Below are positions 1 through 5,615 of a DNA stretch of 9,716 nt, piece after piece. Below the pieces are notes generated by a model, which saw only the letters and a program-made list of their open reading frames with translations, was not told the origin of the DNA and ran no database searches. The stretch covers positions 1-9,716 of the forward strand of contig URTO01000049.1 in NCBI GenBank assembly GCA_900550745.1, read 5' to 3'. This DNA comes from an uncultured Desulfovibrio sp. (GTDB lineage: Bacteria; Desulfobacterota; Desulfovibrionia; Desulfovibrionales; Desulfovibrionaceae). A program made the position numbers and the translations under genes. The stretch's first letter is position 1; every line of letters starts with the position of its first letter.

Positions 1-986
1 ATGTTGTAGATGTAGGCGGACTTTTCCTTGCCGTCCTTCACGCCCTTCATCACGCAGCCGATGCAGGTCTTGCCCTTGGTCAGCGGGCCGAGGGAGGCCG
101 GATCGGGCAGGAGCTTGCCGAGGAACTGGATGGGCACGATCTGCTGGCCCTGGAACTCCACAGGCTCAATGCCGGTCATGCCGACGTTGCCGAGCACCTT
201 GAGGTGGTTCAGATAGTTCTCGGAGAAGGTCATCCAGAAACGGGCGCGGCGGATGCCCTTGAGGTTCTGAACAAGGGACTCAAGCTCCTCGTGATACATG
301 AGGAAACACTTCTTGGGCCCGATGCCGCCCGGAAAATCGTAGGTCATGGACCACGAAAGCGGATCGGTTTCCACCCATTCGCCGCGTTCCCAGTAACGGC
401 CCTTGGCGGTCACTTCGCGGATGTTGATTTCCGGGTTGAAGTTCGTGGCGAAGGGCTGCCCGTGGTCGCCCGCGTTGCAGTCGATGATGTCGAGGACGTG
501 GATCTCGTCGAACAGGTGCTTCTGGGCATAGGCCGCGAACACGTTGGTCACGCCGGGGTCGAAGCCGCTGCCGAGCAGGGCCATCAGGCCGGCGTCCTTG
601 AACTTCTGCTGATAGGCCCACTGCCATTTGTATTCAAATTTCGCCACATCCAGCGGCTCGTAGTTGGCGGTGTCCATGTAGTGGACGCCCGCTTCGAGGC
701 AGGCATCCATGATGGTGAGATCCTGATACGGCAGGGCCACGTTGATCACCATGACGGGCTTGTAACGCTTGATCAGCGCCACCAGTTCGGGCACGTCGTC
801 GGCGTTCACGCGCGCCGTCTCGATGATGCGGCCCGTGCGCTCCTTGATGCTCGCGGCAATGGCGTCGCACTTGGAAACCGTACGGCTCGCCAGCATGATC
901 TCGGTGAAAACTTCGGGATTCTGCGCGCACTTGTGCGCCACAACGCTGCCGACGCCGCCCGCGCCGATGATAAGAACTCGTGCCAT
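1..986 (-). CDS. Carboxynorspermidine/carboxyspermidine dehydrogenase (saccharopine dehydrogenase family), 3' end cut by window edge
   Basis: Partial gene: 328 codons are visible from the ATG at 986, and the C-terminus lies beyond the left edge (the family is about 400 residues). Known role of the family: NADPH-dependent reductive condensation of putrescine (or diaminopropane) with L-aspartate beta-semialdehyde to carboxyspermidine (or carboxynorspermidine), a cytosolic step of the SAM-independent spermidine pathway. Seen here: an N-terminal Rossmann fold with GAGGVG at residues 8-13, LPYQDLTIMDAC at 85-96, YMDTANYEP at 103-111 and GFDPGVTN at 141-148, all characteristic of this branch rather than of lysine-degrading saccharopine dehydrogenases. 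The start is set by an AAGGAG-type ribosome site about 7 nt upstream. It lies 247 nt downstream of speA on the same strand, which supports the polyamine assignment. The decarboxylase partner (nspC type) would be expected just outside the window. A plain saccharopine dehydrogenase label is the main alternative. Confidence 0.9.
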   Translation of the reverse strand, partial: MARVLIIGAGGVGSVVAHKCAQNPEVFTEIMLASRTVSKCDAIAASIKERTGRIIETARVNADDVPELVALIKRYKPVMVINVALPYQDLTIMDACLEAGVHYMDTANYEPLDVAKFEYKWQWAYQQKFKDAGLMALLGSGFDPGVTNVFAAYAQKHLFDEIHVLDIIDCNAGDHGQPFATNFNPEINIREVTAKGRYWERGEWVETDPLSWSMTYDFPGGIGPKKCFLMYHEELESLVQNLKGIRRARFWMTFSENYLNHLKVLGNVGMTGIEPVEFQGQQIVPIQFLGKLLPDPASLGPLTKGKTCIGCVMKGVKDGKEKSAYIYN

Positions 987-1147
987 TCTTTTCTCCTTTT
1001 TCCGGGGGCTCTGCCCCGGCCCCTGCAAGGGACTCAATCCCTTGGCCCGGCTTGATGGTCAATCACCGTCTCCCGTTTTCGGGAAACAGCATCAATCATA
1101 TGCTCCGAACACCCCGGCACGGCATACGGCGGCATTGCCGCCGCCCA
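987..1147. repeat. Hairpin-rich spacer between speA and the dehydrogenase gene
   Basis: Three inverted repeats are visible. Positions 1002-1019 have CCGGGGGC facing GCCCCGG with a TCT loop and one bulged G. Positions 1026-1044 have CAAGGGA facing TCCCTTG with a 5-nt loop. Positions 1127-1143 have CGGCGGC facing GCCGCCG with loop ATT. None is followed by a T run on the minus strand, so they look more like mRNA-stabilising or processing structures, or remnants of dispersed GC-rich elements, than clean intrinsic terminators. No gene is seen here. The dehydrogenase ribosome site occupies roughly 987-1000. Confidence 0.55.
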
Positions 1148-1231
1148 TCCATGACCGAGGGGGTCCGGGGGGAATCATTCCCCCCGGACAGGGGGTCAAG
1201 GGGGGCGGTAGCCCCCTTGCCGCCGGAGGCA
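1148..1231. repeat. Interspersed palindromic element, copy 1 (abuts speA stop codon)
   Basis: An 84-nt block closely matching 7414-7492 in the same plus-strand orientation. It contains a perfect 13-bp dyad at 1163-1189 (GTCCGGGGGGAAT, one central C, then its complement). A second stem at about 1198-1219 (CAAGGGGG facing CCCCCTTG) follows, and then the shared tail GCCGCCGGAGGCA. It ends two nucleotides before the speA stop codon, so it forms the 3' untranslated part of speA on the minus-strand transcript. It is probably a REP/BIME-like dispersed element with a transcript-end or stabilising role. The role is inference; the similarity and pairing are read directly. Confidence 0.75.
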
Positions 1232-1233
1232 TT

Positions 1234-3156
1234 CTACCGCTCGAAGTAGGTATAGCCGCGCAAACCGTCTTCAAAGGTTTGCAGGATCTTGTAACGCTCC
1301 GAGGGAGTGATGCGCTTTTCGCGCACGGCCCGCTCGGCGGCTTCACGGAGATCCTCAAGGATACGCCGGGGATCGTATTCCACATAGTCGAGGATGTCGG
1401 CTACGGAATCTCCCCGGATCTCGCGGACGAACTGGTAGGAGCCGTCCTCGCTGATGCGGATGGACACGACGTTGGTGTCACCGAGCAGGTTGTGCAGGTC
1501 GCCGAGGGTTTCCTGATACGCCCCCACAAGGAACACGCCGAGATAATATTCATCGCCGTCCACAAGGGGATGCAGATCGAGGGAGGCGCGCATCCCCTGC
1601 GGGTCGATGAACTTGTCGATGCGCCCGTCGCTGTCGCAGGTGATGTCCGAGATGACAGCCTTGCGGGACGGGAATTCCGTCAGGCGGTGCACCGGCATGA
1701 CCGGGAAGAGCTGATCGATGGCCCATGCGTCGGGAAGCGACTGGAACACGCTGAAATTGCCGTAATAGATGTCGGCAAGCGTGCTGTCGATGTCCGCGAG
1801 TTCCTTGGGCGTATGCTTGAGCTTTTCCTTTTCCTCGGAGATGCGGTTGATGATCGCCCAGAAGAACTTGTCCGCAAGCGTCCGCTGACGGAGCGTCACG
1901 CGCCCGGTGATGAACAGCTGGCGCATTTCGTCCCGGTAGTAGACGGCGTCGTTGTAGCACTCCTGAAGGTTGCGCACGGAAAGGCCCTGCAGGACTTCAC
2001 GGAGGTTGACCACCGGTTCCGGCACGTCTTCGGGCAGGACATCGGGGATGCTCTCGCCCGTTTCGGCGATGCTCACGTCGAGGATGTTGAACAGAAGGAT
2101 GGAATAGTAGGCCACGGTTGCGCGGCCCGATTCCGTAACGATGTGCGGGTGTTCGATGCCCTGCTGGTCGAGGATGGTCATGACCGCTTCCACAACGTCG
2201 GTACAGTATTCATCCATCGAATAGTTGCGGCTGCTCACATAGTTGGTGTGCGAGCCGTCGTAGTCCACGGCGAGGCCGCCGCCGAGGTCGAGATACCCCA
2301 TTTTCGCGCCTTCCTGCACGAGGCCCGCATAGACGCGGGTGCTCTCCATGACGGCGGTGCGGATGTCGCGGATGTTGGGGACCTGCGAACCGAGGTGGTA
2401 GTGCAGGAGCTGGAGGCAGTCGAGCATGTCGTGCTGCTTCAGGGTGTCCACGATGTCCACCACCTGCGCCGTGGTCAGGCCGAAGGCGGAGCGTTCGCCG
2501 CAGGAACCGGCCCAGTGGCCGCTGCCCTTGGTGATGAGCTTGACGCGCACGCCGAGGAGCGGGCGCACGCCGAGCGCGGCGGAGCGTTCGAGGATAAGCT
2601 CCAGCTCGCCGGGCATTTCCATGACGAAAATGCACTTGAACCCCATGCGCACGGCGGAGAGGCCGAGGTCAATGAACTCCTCGTCCTTGTAGCCGTTGCA
2701 GATGAGGCAGGCTTCCGGGTCTTTGAGCTGGGAAATGGCGGAAATGAGTTCGGCCTTGGAGCCGACTTCGAGGCCGTGGTGAAAGCGCGAGCCGAACTGG
2801 GCGATCTTCTCGACCGTGTGCTGCTGCTGGTTCACCTTAATGGGGAAGACGCCGCGGTATTCGCCCTTGTAGCCGAGCGAGCCGATGGCCTTGCGGAACG
2901 ACTCGTGCAACAGGGTGATCTGCGAATCAAGAATGTTTTCAATGCGCAACAGAACCGGCATGTCGTAGCCGCGCTCGCGCATGCCCCGAATGACCTCAGG
3001 GACGCTGACGGCCACGCCCTTGCTGTCGCCGGAAGGATAAATCACGACATCGCCCTCGGGCGAAACGCCGAAGTAGCCGGCCCCCCAGTTGCGGATGCCG
3101 TACAGTTCGGTGGAATCTTCCACACTCCATTGCTGGAGAGTGCGCTTTATCGCCAC
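1234..3156 (-). CDS. speA: Biosynthetic arginine decarboxylase (SpeA), PLP-dependent
   Basis: Encodes 640 residues, close to the usual 630-660 for bacterial biosynthetic arginine decarboxylases of the alanine-racemase-fold class. It converts L-arginine to agmatine plus CO2, the first step towards putrescine and spermidine. Visible signatures: FPIKVNQ with the likely PLP lysine at residue 107, GSGHWAG at 211-217, HYHLGSQ at 252-258, the phosphate-binding LDLGGGLAVDYDGS around 289-302, TESGRA at 341-346, and the C-terminal active-site ITCDSDGRID with cysteine at about 507. The frame stays open further upstream, but residues resembling the family begin with AIKRTLQQW. I therefore chose the GTG at 3156, which has a GAGAGG ribosome site about 9 nt before it. 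It is the first gene of a minus-strand polyamine unit. A near-consensus promoter lies about 230 nt upstream, with a terminator-like hairpin between promoter and start. Confidence 0.96.
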   Translation of the reverse strand: MAIKRTLQQWSVEDSTELYGIRNWGAGYFGVSPEGDVVIYPSGDSKGVAVSVPEVIRGMRERGYDMPVLLRIENILDSQITLLHESFRKAIGSLGYKGEYRGVFPIKVNQQQHTVEKIAQFGSRFHHGLEVGSKAELISAISQLKDPEACLICNGYKDEEFIDLGLSAVRMGFKCIFVMEMPGELELILERSAALGVRPLLGVRVKLITKGSGHWAGSCGERSAFGLTTAQVVDIVDTLKQHDMLDCLQLLHYHLGSQVPNIRDIRTAVMESTRVYAGLVQEGAKMGYLDLGGGLAVDYDGSHTNYVSSRNYSMDEYCTDVVEAVMTILDQQGIEHPHIVTESGRATVAYYSILLFNILDVSIAETGESIPDVLPEDVPEPVVNLREVLQGLSVRNLQECYNDAVYYRDEMRQLFITGRVTLRQRTLADKFFWAIINRISEEKEKLKHTPKELADIDSTLADIYYGNFSVFQSLPDAWAIDQLFPVMPVHRLTEFPSRKAVISDITCDSDGRIDKFIDPQGMRASLDLHPLVDGDEYYLGVFLVGAYQETLGDLHNLLGDTNVVSIRISEDGSYQFVREIRGDSVADILDYVEYDPRRILEDLREAAERAVREKRITPSERYKILQTFEDGLRGYTYFER

Positions 3157-3305
3157 GTAACGGAACCTCTCAAGGTAATCGGTTGAACAGGCGCGGGATC
3201 CCTGCCCCGTGACACAGCCATCGCAGCGCAATCCGAACCTACGCCCCCCATGTGGCCGCGGGGTGACATTTCCGCGCCGTTTGGCGGACAATGCGCTTCG
3301 GAAGG

Positions 3306-3353
3306 AAAACGCCCCGTTCCTCGGGAGAAAATCCGGGGGAACCGGGGCGTTTT
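3306..3353 (-). terminator. Terminator-like hairpin in the speA leader (possible attenuator)
   Basis: Left arm AAAACGCCCCGTTCC (3306-3320) pairs with 3338-3353 over 15 bp with one unpaired C at 3343. The arms carry A/T runs at their bases, so read on the minus strand the stem is followed by GTTTTCC. It lies between the proposed speA promoter (3387-3416) and the speA start (3156). The arms are nearly symmetric, so it could also stop plus-strand transcription. Either it is a conditional attenuator for speA, or it ends a short leader RNA and speA has another promoter. Confidence 0.55.
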
Positions 3354-3386
3354 GCGCGTACGAAAAACAGTCCAAATACGGGTTGG

Positions 3387-3416
3387 AATATACCTTCAAA
3401 AAGACAATATTGTCAA
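3387..3416 (-). promoter_or_regulatory. Sigma-70-type promoter for speA, with overlapping palindrome
   Basis: On the minus strand, TTGACA (3411-3416) is a perfect -35 and TATATT (3387-3392) a five-of-six -10, separated by 18 nt. This is the best promoter match I can find in the window. Transcription would start near 3380 and give a leader of about 220 nt before speA. A perfect 12-nt palindrome, GACAATATTGTC (3403-3414), overlaps the -35 and is a candidate operator. The short stretch is A/T-rich compared with its surroundings. Confidence 0.65.
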
Positions 3417-3425
3417 CAAGCCAGA

Positions 3426-3575
3426 GCGCCGCCCCCCCATGCGGGGAGGCGCGCTTATGACTTGCCTTTCCAAATCGTTGGGCACAAAGCCGTCCCCCCA
3501 TGCGGGGGGCGCGTTACTCCGCACTCAAAGCAGTACAGGGCGATCCGAAGCCGTCCCCCCATGCGGGGGCGCGTT
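3426..3575. repeat. Three hairpin repeats at exact 61-nt spacing (CRISPR-like remnant or REP cluster)
   Basis: Copies at about 3426-3454, 3487-3515 and 3548-3575 share CCCCCCATGCGGGG, whose ATG centres fall at 3439, 3500 and 3561, a spacing of 61 nt both times. Copies 2 and 3 are identical over 28-29 nt apart from one missing G, and are separated by exactly 32 nt of unrelated sequence. Copy 1 is degenerate at both ends. Each copy is a 6-bp GC stem around a 4-nt loop with short tails. A 29+32 unit and a 6-4-6 hairpin match type I-E CRISPR geometry, and a degenerate end copy is usual for arrays. There are only three copies, no cas genes in view and no clear leader, so a REP-type cluster remains possible. 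Confidence 0.5.
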
Positions 3576-3586
3576 CCCGCATGGGG
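3557..3586. repeat. Perfect 11-bp inverted repeat overlapping repeat copy 3
   Basis: CCCCATGCGGG (3557-3567) within the third 61-nt-spaced repeat is followed after 8 nt by its exact complement CCCGCATGGGG (3576-3586). No T run follows on either strand, so it is not a standard intrinsic terminator. It may be an inverted fragment of the same repeat. Confidence 0.6.
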
Positions 3587-3769
3587 TTCCGCTCCACGCC
3601 GGGGCGGGGCGTCCGGGCGCGGCATGATTGCGCGGCAAAAATATCTGTGCTAGGGGAAAGGTTTGGAATCAGCCGGACTTCCGCTTCGGCCGCTTCCGGA
3701 AGCGTCTTGTGTTTTCCTGTCCGGTTTTAGGTGCAGGTTTGACCACGCCCAACCTTCAGTGAGGAAAAA
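3587..3769 (+). promoter_or_regulatory. Upstream/leader region of the ABC transporter operon
   Basis: There is no gene here and no promoter I would trust; the best plus-strand -35/-10 pairs are poorly spaced. Structure is visible. CCGGAC (3673-3678) faces GTCCGG (3719-3724), enclosing the palindrome CGCTTCCGGAAGCG at about 3691-3704, and TTTT follows at 3725-3728. This could be a leader hairpin or attenuator ahead of the binding-protein gene. The ribosome site GAGGA (3761-3765) sits close to the ATG at 3770. Confidence 0.3.
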
Positions 3770-4522
3770 ATGAAACGGATTGCTCTTCGTTGGCTCGGAG
3801 CCCTGCTGCTCTCCATCACCCTTGCCGCCCCCGCCATGGCCGCCGGCAAGCACCTCATCAACGGCATCGACGCCAACTATCCTCCGTTCGCCTACGTGGA
3901 CGAAACCGGCAAGCCCGCCGGGTTCGACGTCGATTCCATGAACTGGATCGCCAAGAAGATGGGCTTTACCGTGGAACACAAGCCGATGGACTGGGACGGC
4001 ATCATCCCCGCCCTGCTCGCCAAAAAGATCGACATGGTCTGTTCCGGCATGAGCATCAGCCCCGAACGCAAGGCTCAGGCCGACTTCTCCGAGCCTTACT
4101 GGACCATCCGCAAGATTTTCATCGCCAAGAAGGGCTCCAAGATTACCGAAGACCAGATCTACAACGGCAAGATCAAGCTCGGCGTCCAGCGCGGCACCAA
4201 CGAACACGACATGCTCCAGAAGGCGCAGGCCGAAAAGAAGTACAACTACCAGCTGCGTTTCTATGACTCCGGCCCCATGGCCATCGAAGACCTGCTGAAC
4301 GGCCGCATCGACGCCATCGGCCTCGACGCCGCCCCCGCCGAAGACGCCATGCGCAAGGGCAAGCCCGTGCAGGAAGTGGCCGTGTTCGGTTCCGACGAGT
4401 TCGGCGTAGCCATCCGTAAGGGCGATGCCGAAACCATGAAGCTCGTCAACGAAGGCTACAAGCTCCTCAAGGCCGATCCCTACTGGAAGGAACTCCAGGC
4501 CAAGTACCTCGGCAGCAAGTAA
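3770..4522 (+). CDS. Periplasmic polar amino acid-binding protein of an ABC importer (SBP family 3)
   Basis: Encodes 250 residues, normal for family 3 solute-binding proteins. An export signal is clear: KR near the N-terminus, a hydrophobic core at about residues 9-21, and a probable cleavage after AMA at about residue 24. The mature protein has the expected order of motifs: NYPPFAYVDETGKPAGFDVD at 36-55, WDGIIPALLAKKIDMV at 75-90, MSISPERKAQADFSEPY at 94-110 (Arg100 should bind the ligand alpha-carboxylate) and DSGPMAIEDLLNGRIDAIGLD around 166-186 with the acidic residue that normally holds the alpha-amino group. There is no lipobox cysteine, so it is probably soluble in the periplasm. It heads the importer genes that follow. 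The exact amino acid (arginine, histidine, glutamine or another) cannot be told from sequence alone. A strong hairpin with a T run follows its stop codon. Confidence 0.92.
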   Translation: MKRIALRWLGALLLSITLAAPAMAAGKHLINGIDANYPPFAYVDETGKPAGFDVDSMNWIAKKMGFTVEHKPMDWDGIIPALLAKKIDMVCSGMSISPERKAQADFSEPYWTIRKIFIAKKGSKITEDQIYNGKIKLGVQRGTNEHDMLQKAQAEKKYNYQLRFYDSGPMAIEDLLNGRIDAIGLDAAPAEDAMRKGKPVQEVAVFGSDEFGVAIRKGDAETMKLVNEGYKLLKADPYWKELQAKYLGSK

Positions 4523-4530
4523 TGACGCTC

Positions 4531-4561
4531 ACGCCGGGGGCCATGCGGCCCCCGGCGTTTT
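4531..4561 (+). terminator. Intrinsic terminator-like hairpin after the binding-protein gene
   Basis: A perfect 12-bp stem (ACGCCGGGGGCC, loop ATGC, then its complement at 4547-4558) ends in a run of four T (4558-4561). It begins 8 nt after the binding-protein stop codon. The T run is short, so termination may be partial. That would let the binding protein be made in excess over the permease/ATPase genes downstream, a known arrangement for ABC importers. Confidence 0.75.
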
Positions 4562-4914
4562 CGACGCGCTTACGCAAGACCGGCGACGCGGCCTCCCTCC
4601 GCCGTCGCCGCCTTGTTGTCAGGGCTTCCCTCTTCGGGAAGACTGGCGTATGCTGGAACGCTTTTCGCGGAGCGGGCGCGGCCTTCGGCATCCGCCCAGG
4701 CCCTCCGGTTCCGGGCGCGTCGGGCGCGCAGGCGCTCCGCCGCCCGCCCAGGGAGCCTTTCCTTGAAAGGCTCCGCGCACCAAAGCCGTTCAGCCGGAAA
4801 ACGCCGTTTTCGGCGGAATCCAGGCCGCATTGCGGCGCGCCGGGCACAGGCTCGGCGTTCGGGCATTCCCATTTGGGAACGCTTTGACCCTCAACCCCCA
4901 TTCCGTGAGTCGAG
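4562..4914. repeat. Hairpin-rich non-coding gap inside the importer gene cluster
   Basis: There is no convincing gene in these 353 nt; the open frames have low-complexity Arg/Pro/Ala composition and no family resemblance. Four further inverted repeats are visible. They are CTTCCC/GGGAAG at 4625-4641, a perfect 10-bp GGAGCCTTTC stem with loop CTT at 4752-4774, GCCGGAAAAC/GTTTTCGGC with one bulge at 4793-4814, and GCCGC/GCGGC at 4824-4836. The density of stems suggests a mosaic of dispersed palindromic elements, perhaps containing a promoter for the downstream permease, but I could not identify one. Confidence 0.5.
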
Positions 4915-5604
4915 ATGCTGGAAATAGTGGACAAAATCCCGGTTATTCTCAACGCATTGCCCTACATCCTTCAGGGCGGCGTCGTAACCCTCATCACCGT
5001 CATCGGATCTCTGGCGCTTGGGTTCTGCATCGGCCTTCCCCTCGCCGTGCTGCAAGTGTACGGCCCTTCGTTCATCCGCCGCCTCATCGGGGTCTACGTG
5101 TGGTTCTTCCGGGGGATGCCCATCCTGCTCCTGCTGTTCCTGTTCTATTTCGGGCTGTTCGAGGTCATCGGCCTGAACCTGTCCACCATCACGGCATCCT
5201 GCCTCGTCCTCGGCATGGCGAGCGCGGCCTACCAGTCCCAGATTTTCCGCGGCTCCATCGAGACGCTCCCGGTGGGCCAGTTCCGCGCGGCCCGCGCCCT
5301 CGGCATGAACGACGGGCAGGCCATCCGGCATATCGTCCTTCCGCAGGCCCTACGCCTGTCCATCCCCGGCTGGTCCAACGAATTTTCCATCCTGCTCAAG
5401 GATTCGGCCCTGTGCTTCGTCCTAGGAACCCCGGAAATCATGGCCCGCACCCACTTCGTGGCCTCGCGGACTTATGAGCACCTGCCGCTCTACATCACGG
5501 CAGGCCTGTTGTACTTCGGCATCACCCTTGTGGGCGTGCACCTCCTCCGCGTGCTGGAACGCAAGGTCCATATTCCCGGTTACGCCGTCAGCGGCTCCAT
5601 GTGA
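4915..5604 (+). CDS. Polar amino acid ABC transporter permease (HisM/GlnP family), first subunit
   Basis: Encodes 229 residues, typical of His/Glu/Gln/Arg-type inner-membrane permeases. Hydrophobic segments lie around residues 22-48, 60-85, 90-105, 155-172 and 192-212, consistent with about five membrane spans. The cytoplasmic EAA-type coupling loop is clear: GSIETLPVGQFRAARALGM followed by IVLPQALRLSIPG at about 112-150, where it contacts the ATPase. Start: the ATG at 4915 has only a weak GTGAG-type ribosome site at about 4905-4909. The stop codon at 5602-5604 lies 11 nt before the ATPase ATG, so the two are likely translationally coupled. It should pair with the second permease (6486-7160) as a heterodimeric channel. 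It is about 390 nt from the binding-protein gene, an unusually wide gap for this kind of operon. Confidence 0.93.
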   Translation: MLEIVDKIPVILNALPYILQGGVVTLITVIGSLALGFCIGLPLAVLQVYGPSFIRRLIGVYVWFFRGMPILLLLFLFYFGLFEVIGLNLSTITASCLVLGMASAAYQSQIFRGSIETLPVGQFRAARALGMNDGQAIRHIVLPQALRLSIPGWSNEFSILLKDSALCFVLGTPEIMARTHFVASRTYEHLPLYITAGLLYFGITLVGVHLLRVLERKVHIPGYAVSGSM

Positions 5605-5615
5605 GGCACGTCACC

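Noticed and set aside
769..3186. Plus-strand open frame of 805 codons opposite speA
   Set aside because: It mirrors the well-supported speA gene and shows no family signature; the length is a by-product of codon bias.
3241..3262. Possible fourth copy of the 61-nt-spaced repeat (CCCCCCATGTGG)
   Set aside because: It shares only the C-run and ATG, the right half differs, and its distance to copy 1 (189 nt) is not a multiple of 61.
3157..3501. N-terminal extension of speA up to an ATG at 3501
   Set aside because: It would put the promoter and terminator-like stem inside the coding sequence, starts within the 61-nt repeat array, and adds residues not resembling arginine decarboxylase.
3426..3575. 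Type I-C CRISPR assignment for the repeats
   Set aside because: The core looks similar, but the conserved ATTGAAAC end and the 66-67-nt period typical of that type are absent.
3209..3730. Several overlapping plus-strand frames rich in Pro-His-Ala-Gly-Gly or Pro-Pro-Met-Arg-Gly
   Set aside because: The peptide motif is simply the translated CCCCCCATGCGGGG repeat in different frames, not a protein repeat.
4522..4887. A 121-codon plus-strand frame overlapping the binding-protein stop
   Set aside because: Low-complexity Arg/Pro/Ala composition across several hairpins, including a terminator; no ribosome site of its own and no recognisable domain.
5601..5615. GTG start for the ATPase at 5601
   Set aside because: The GTG is part of a good ribosome site for the ATG at 5616, which gives a normal N-terminus.
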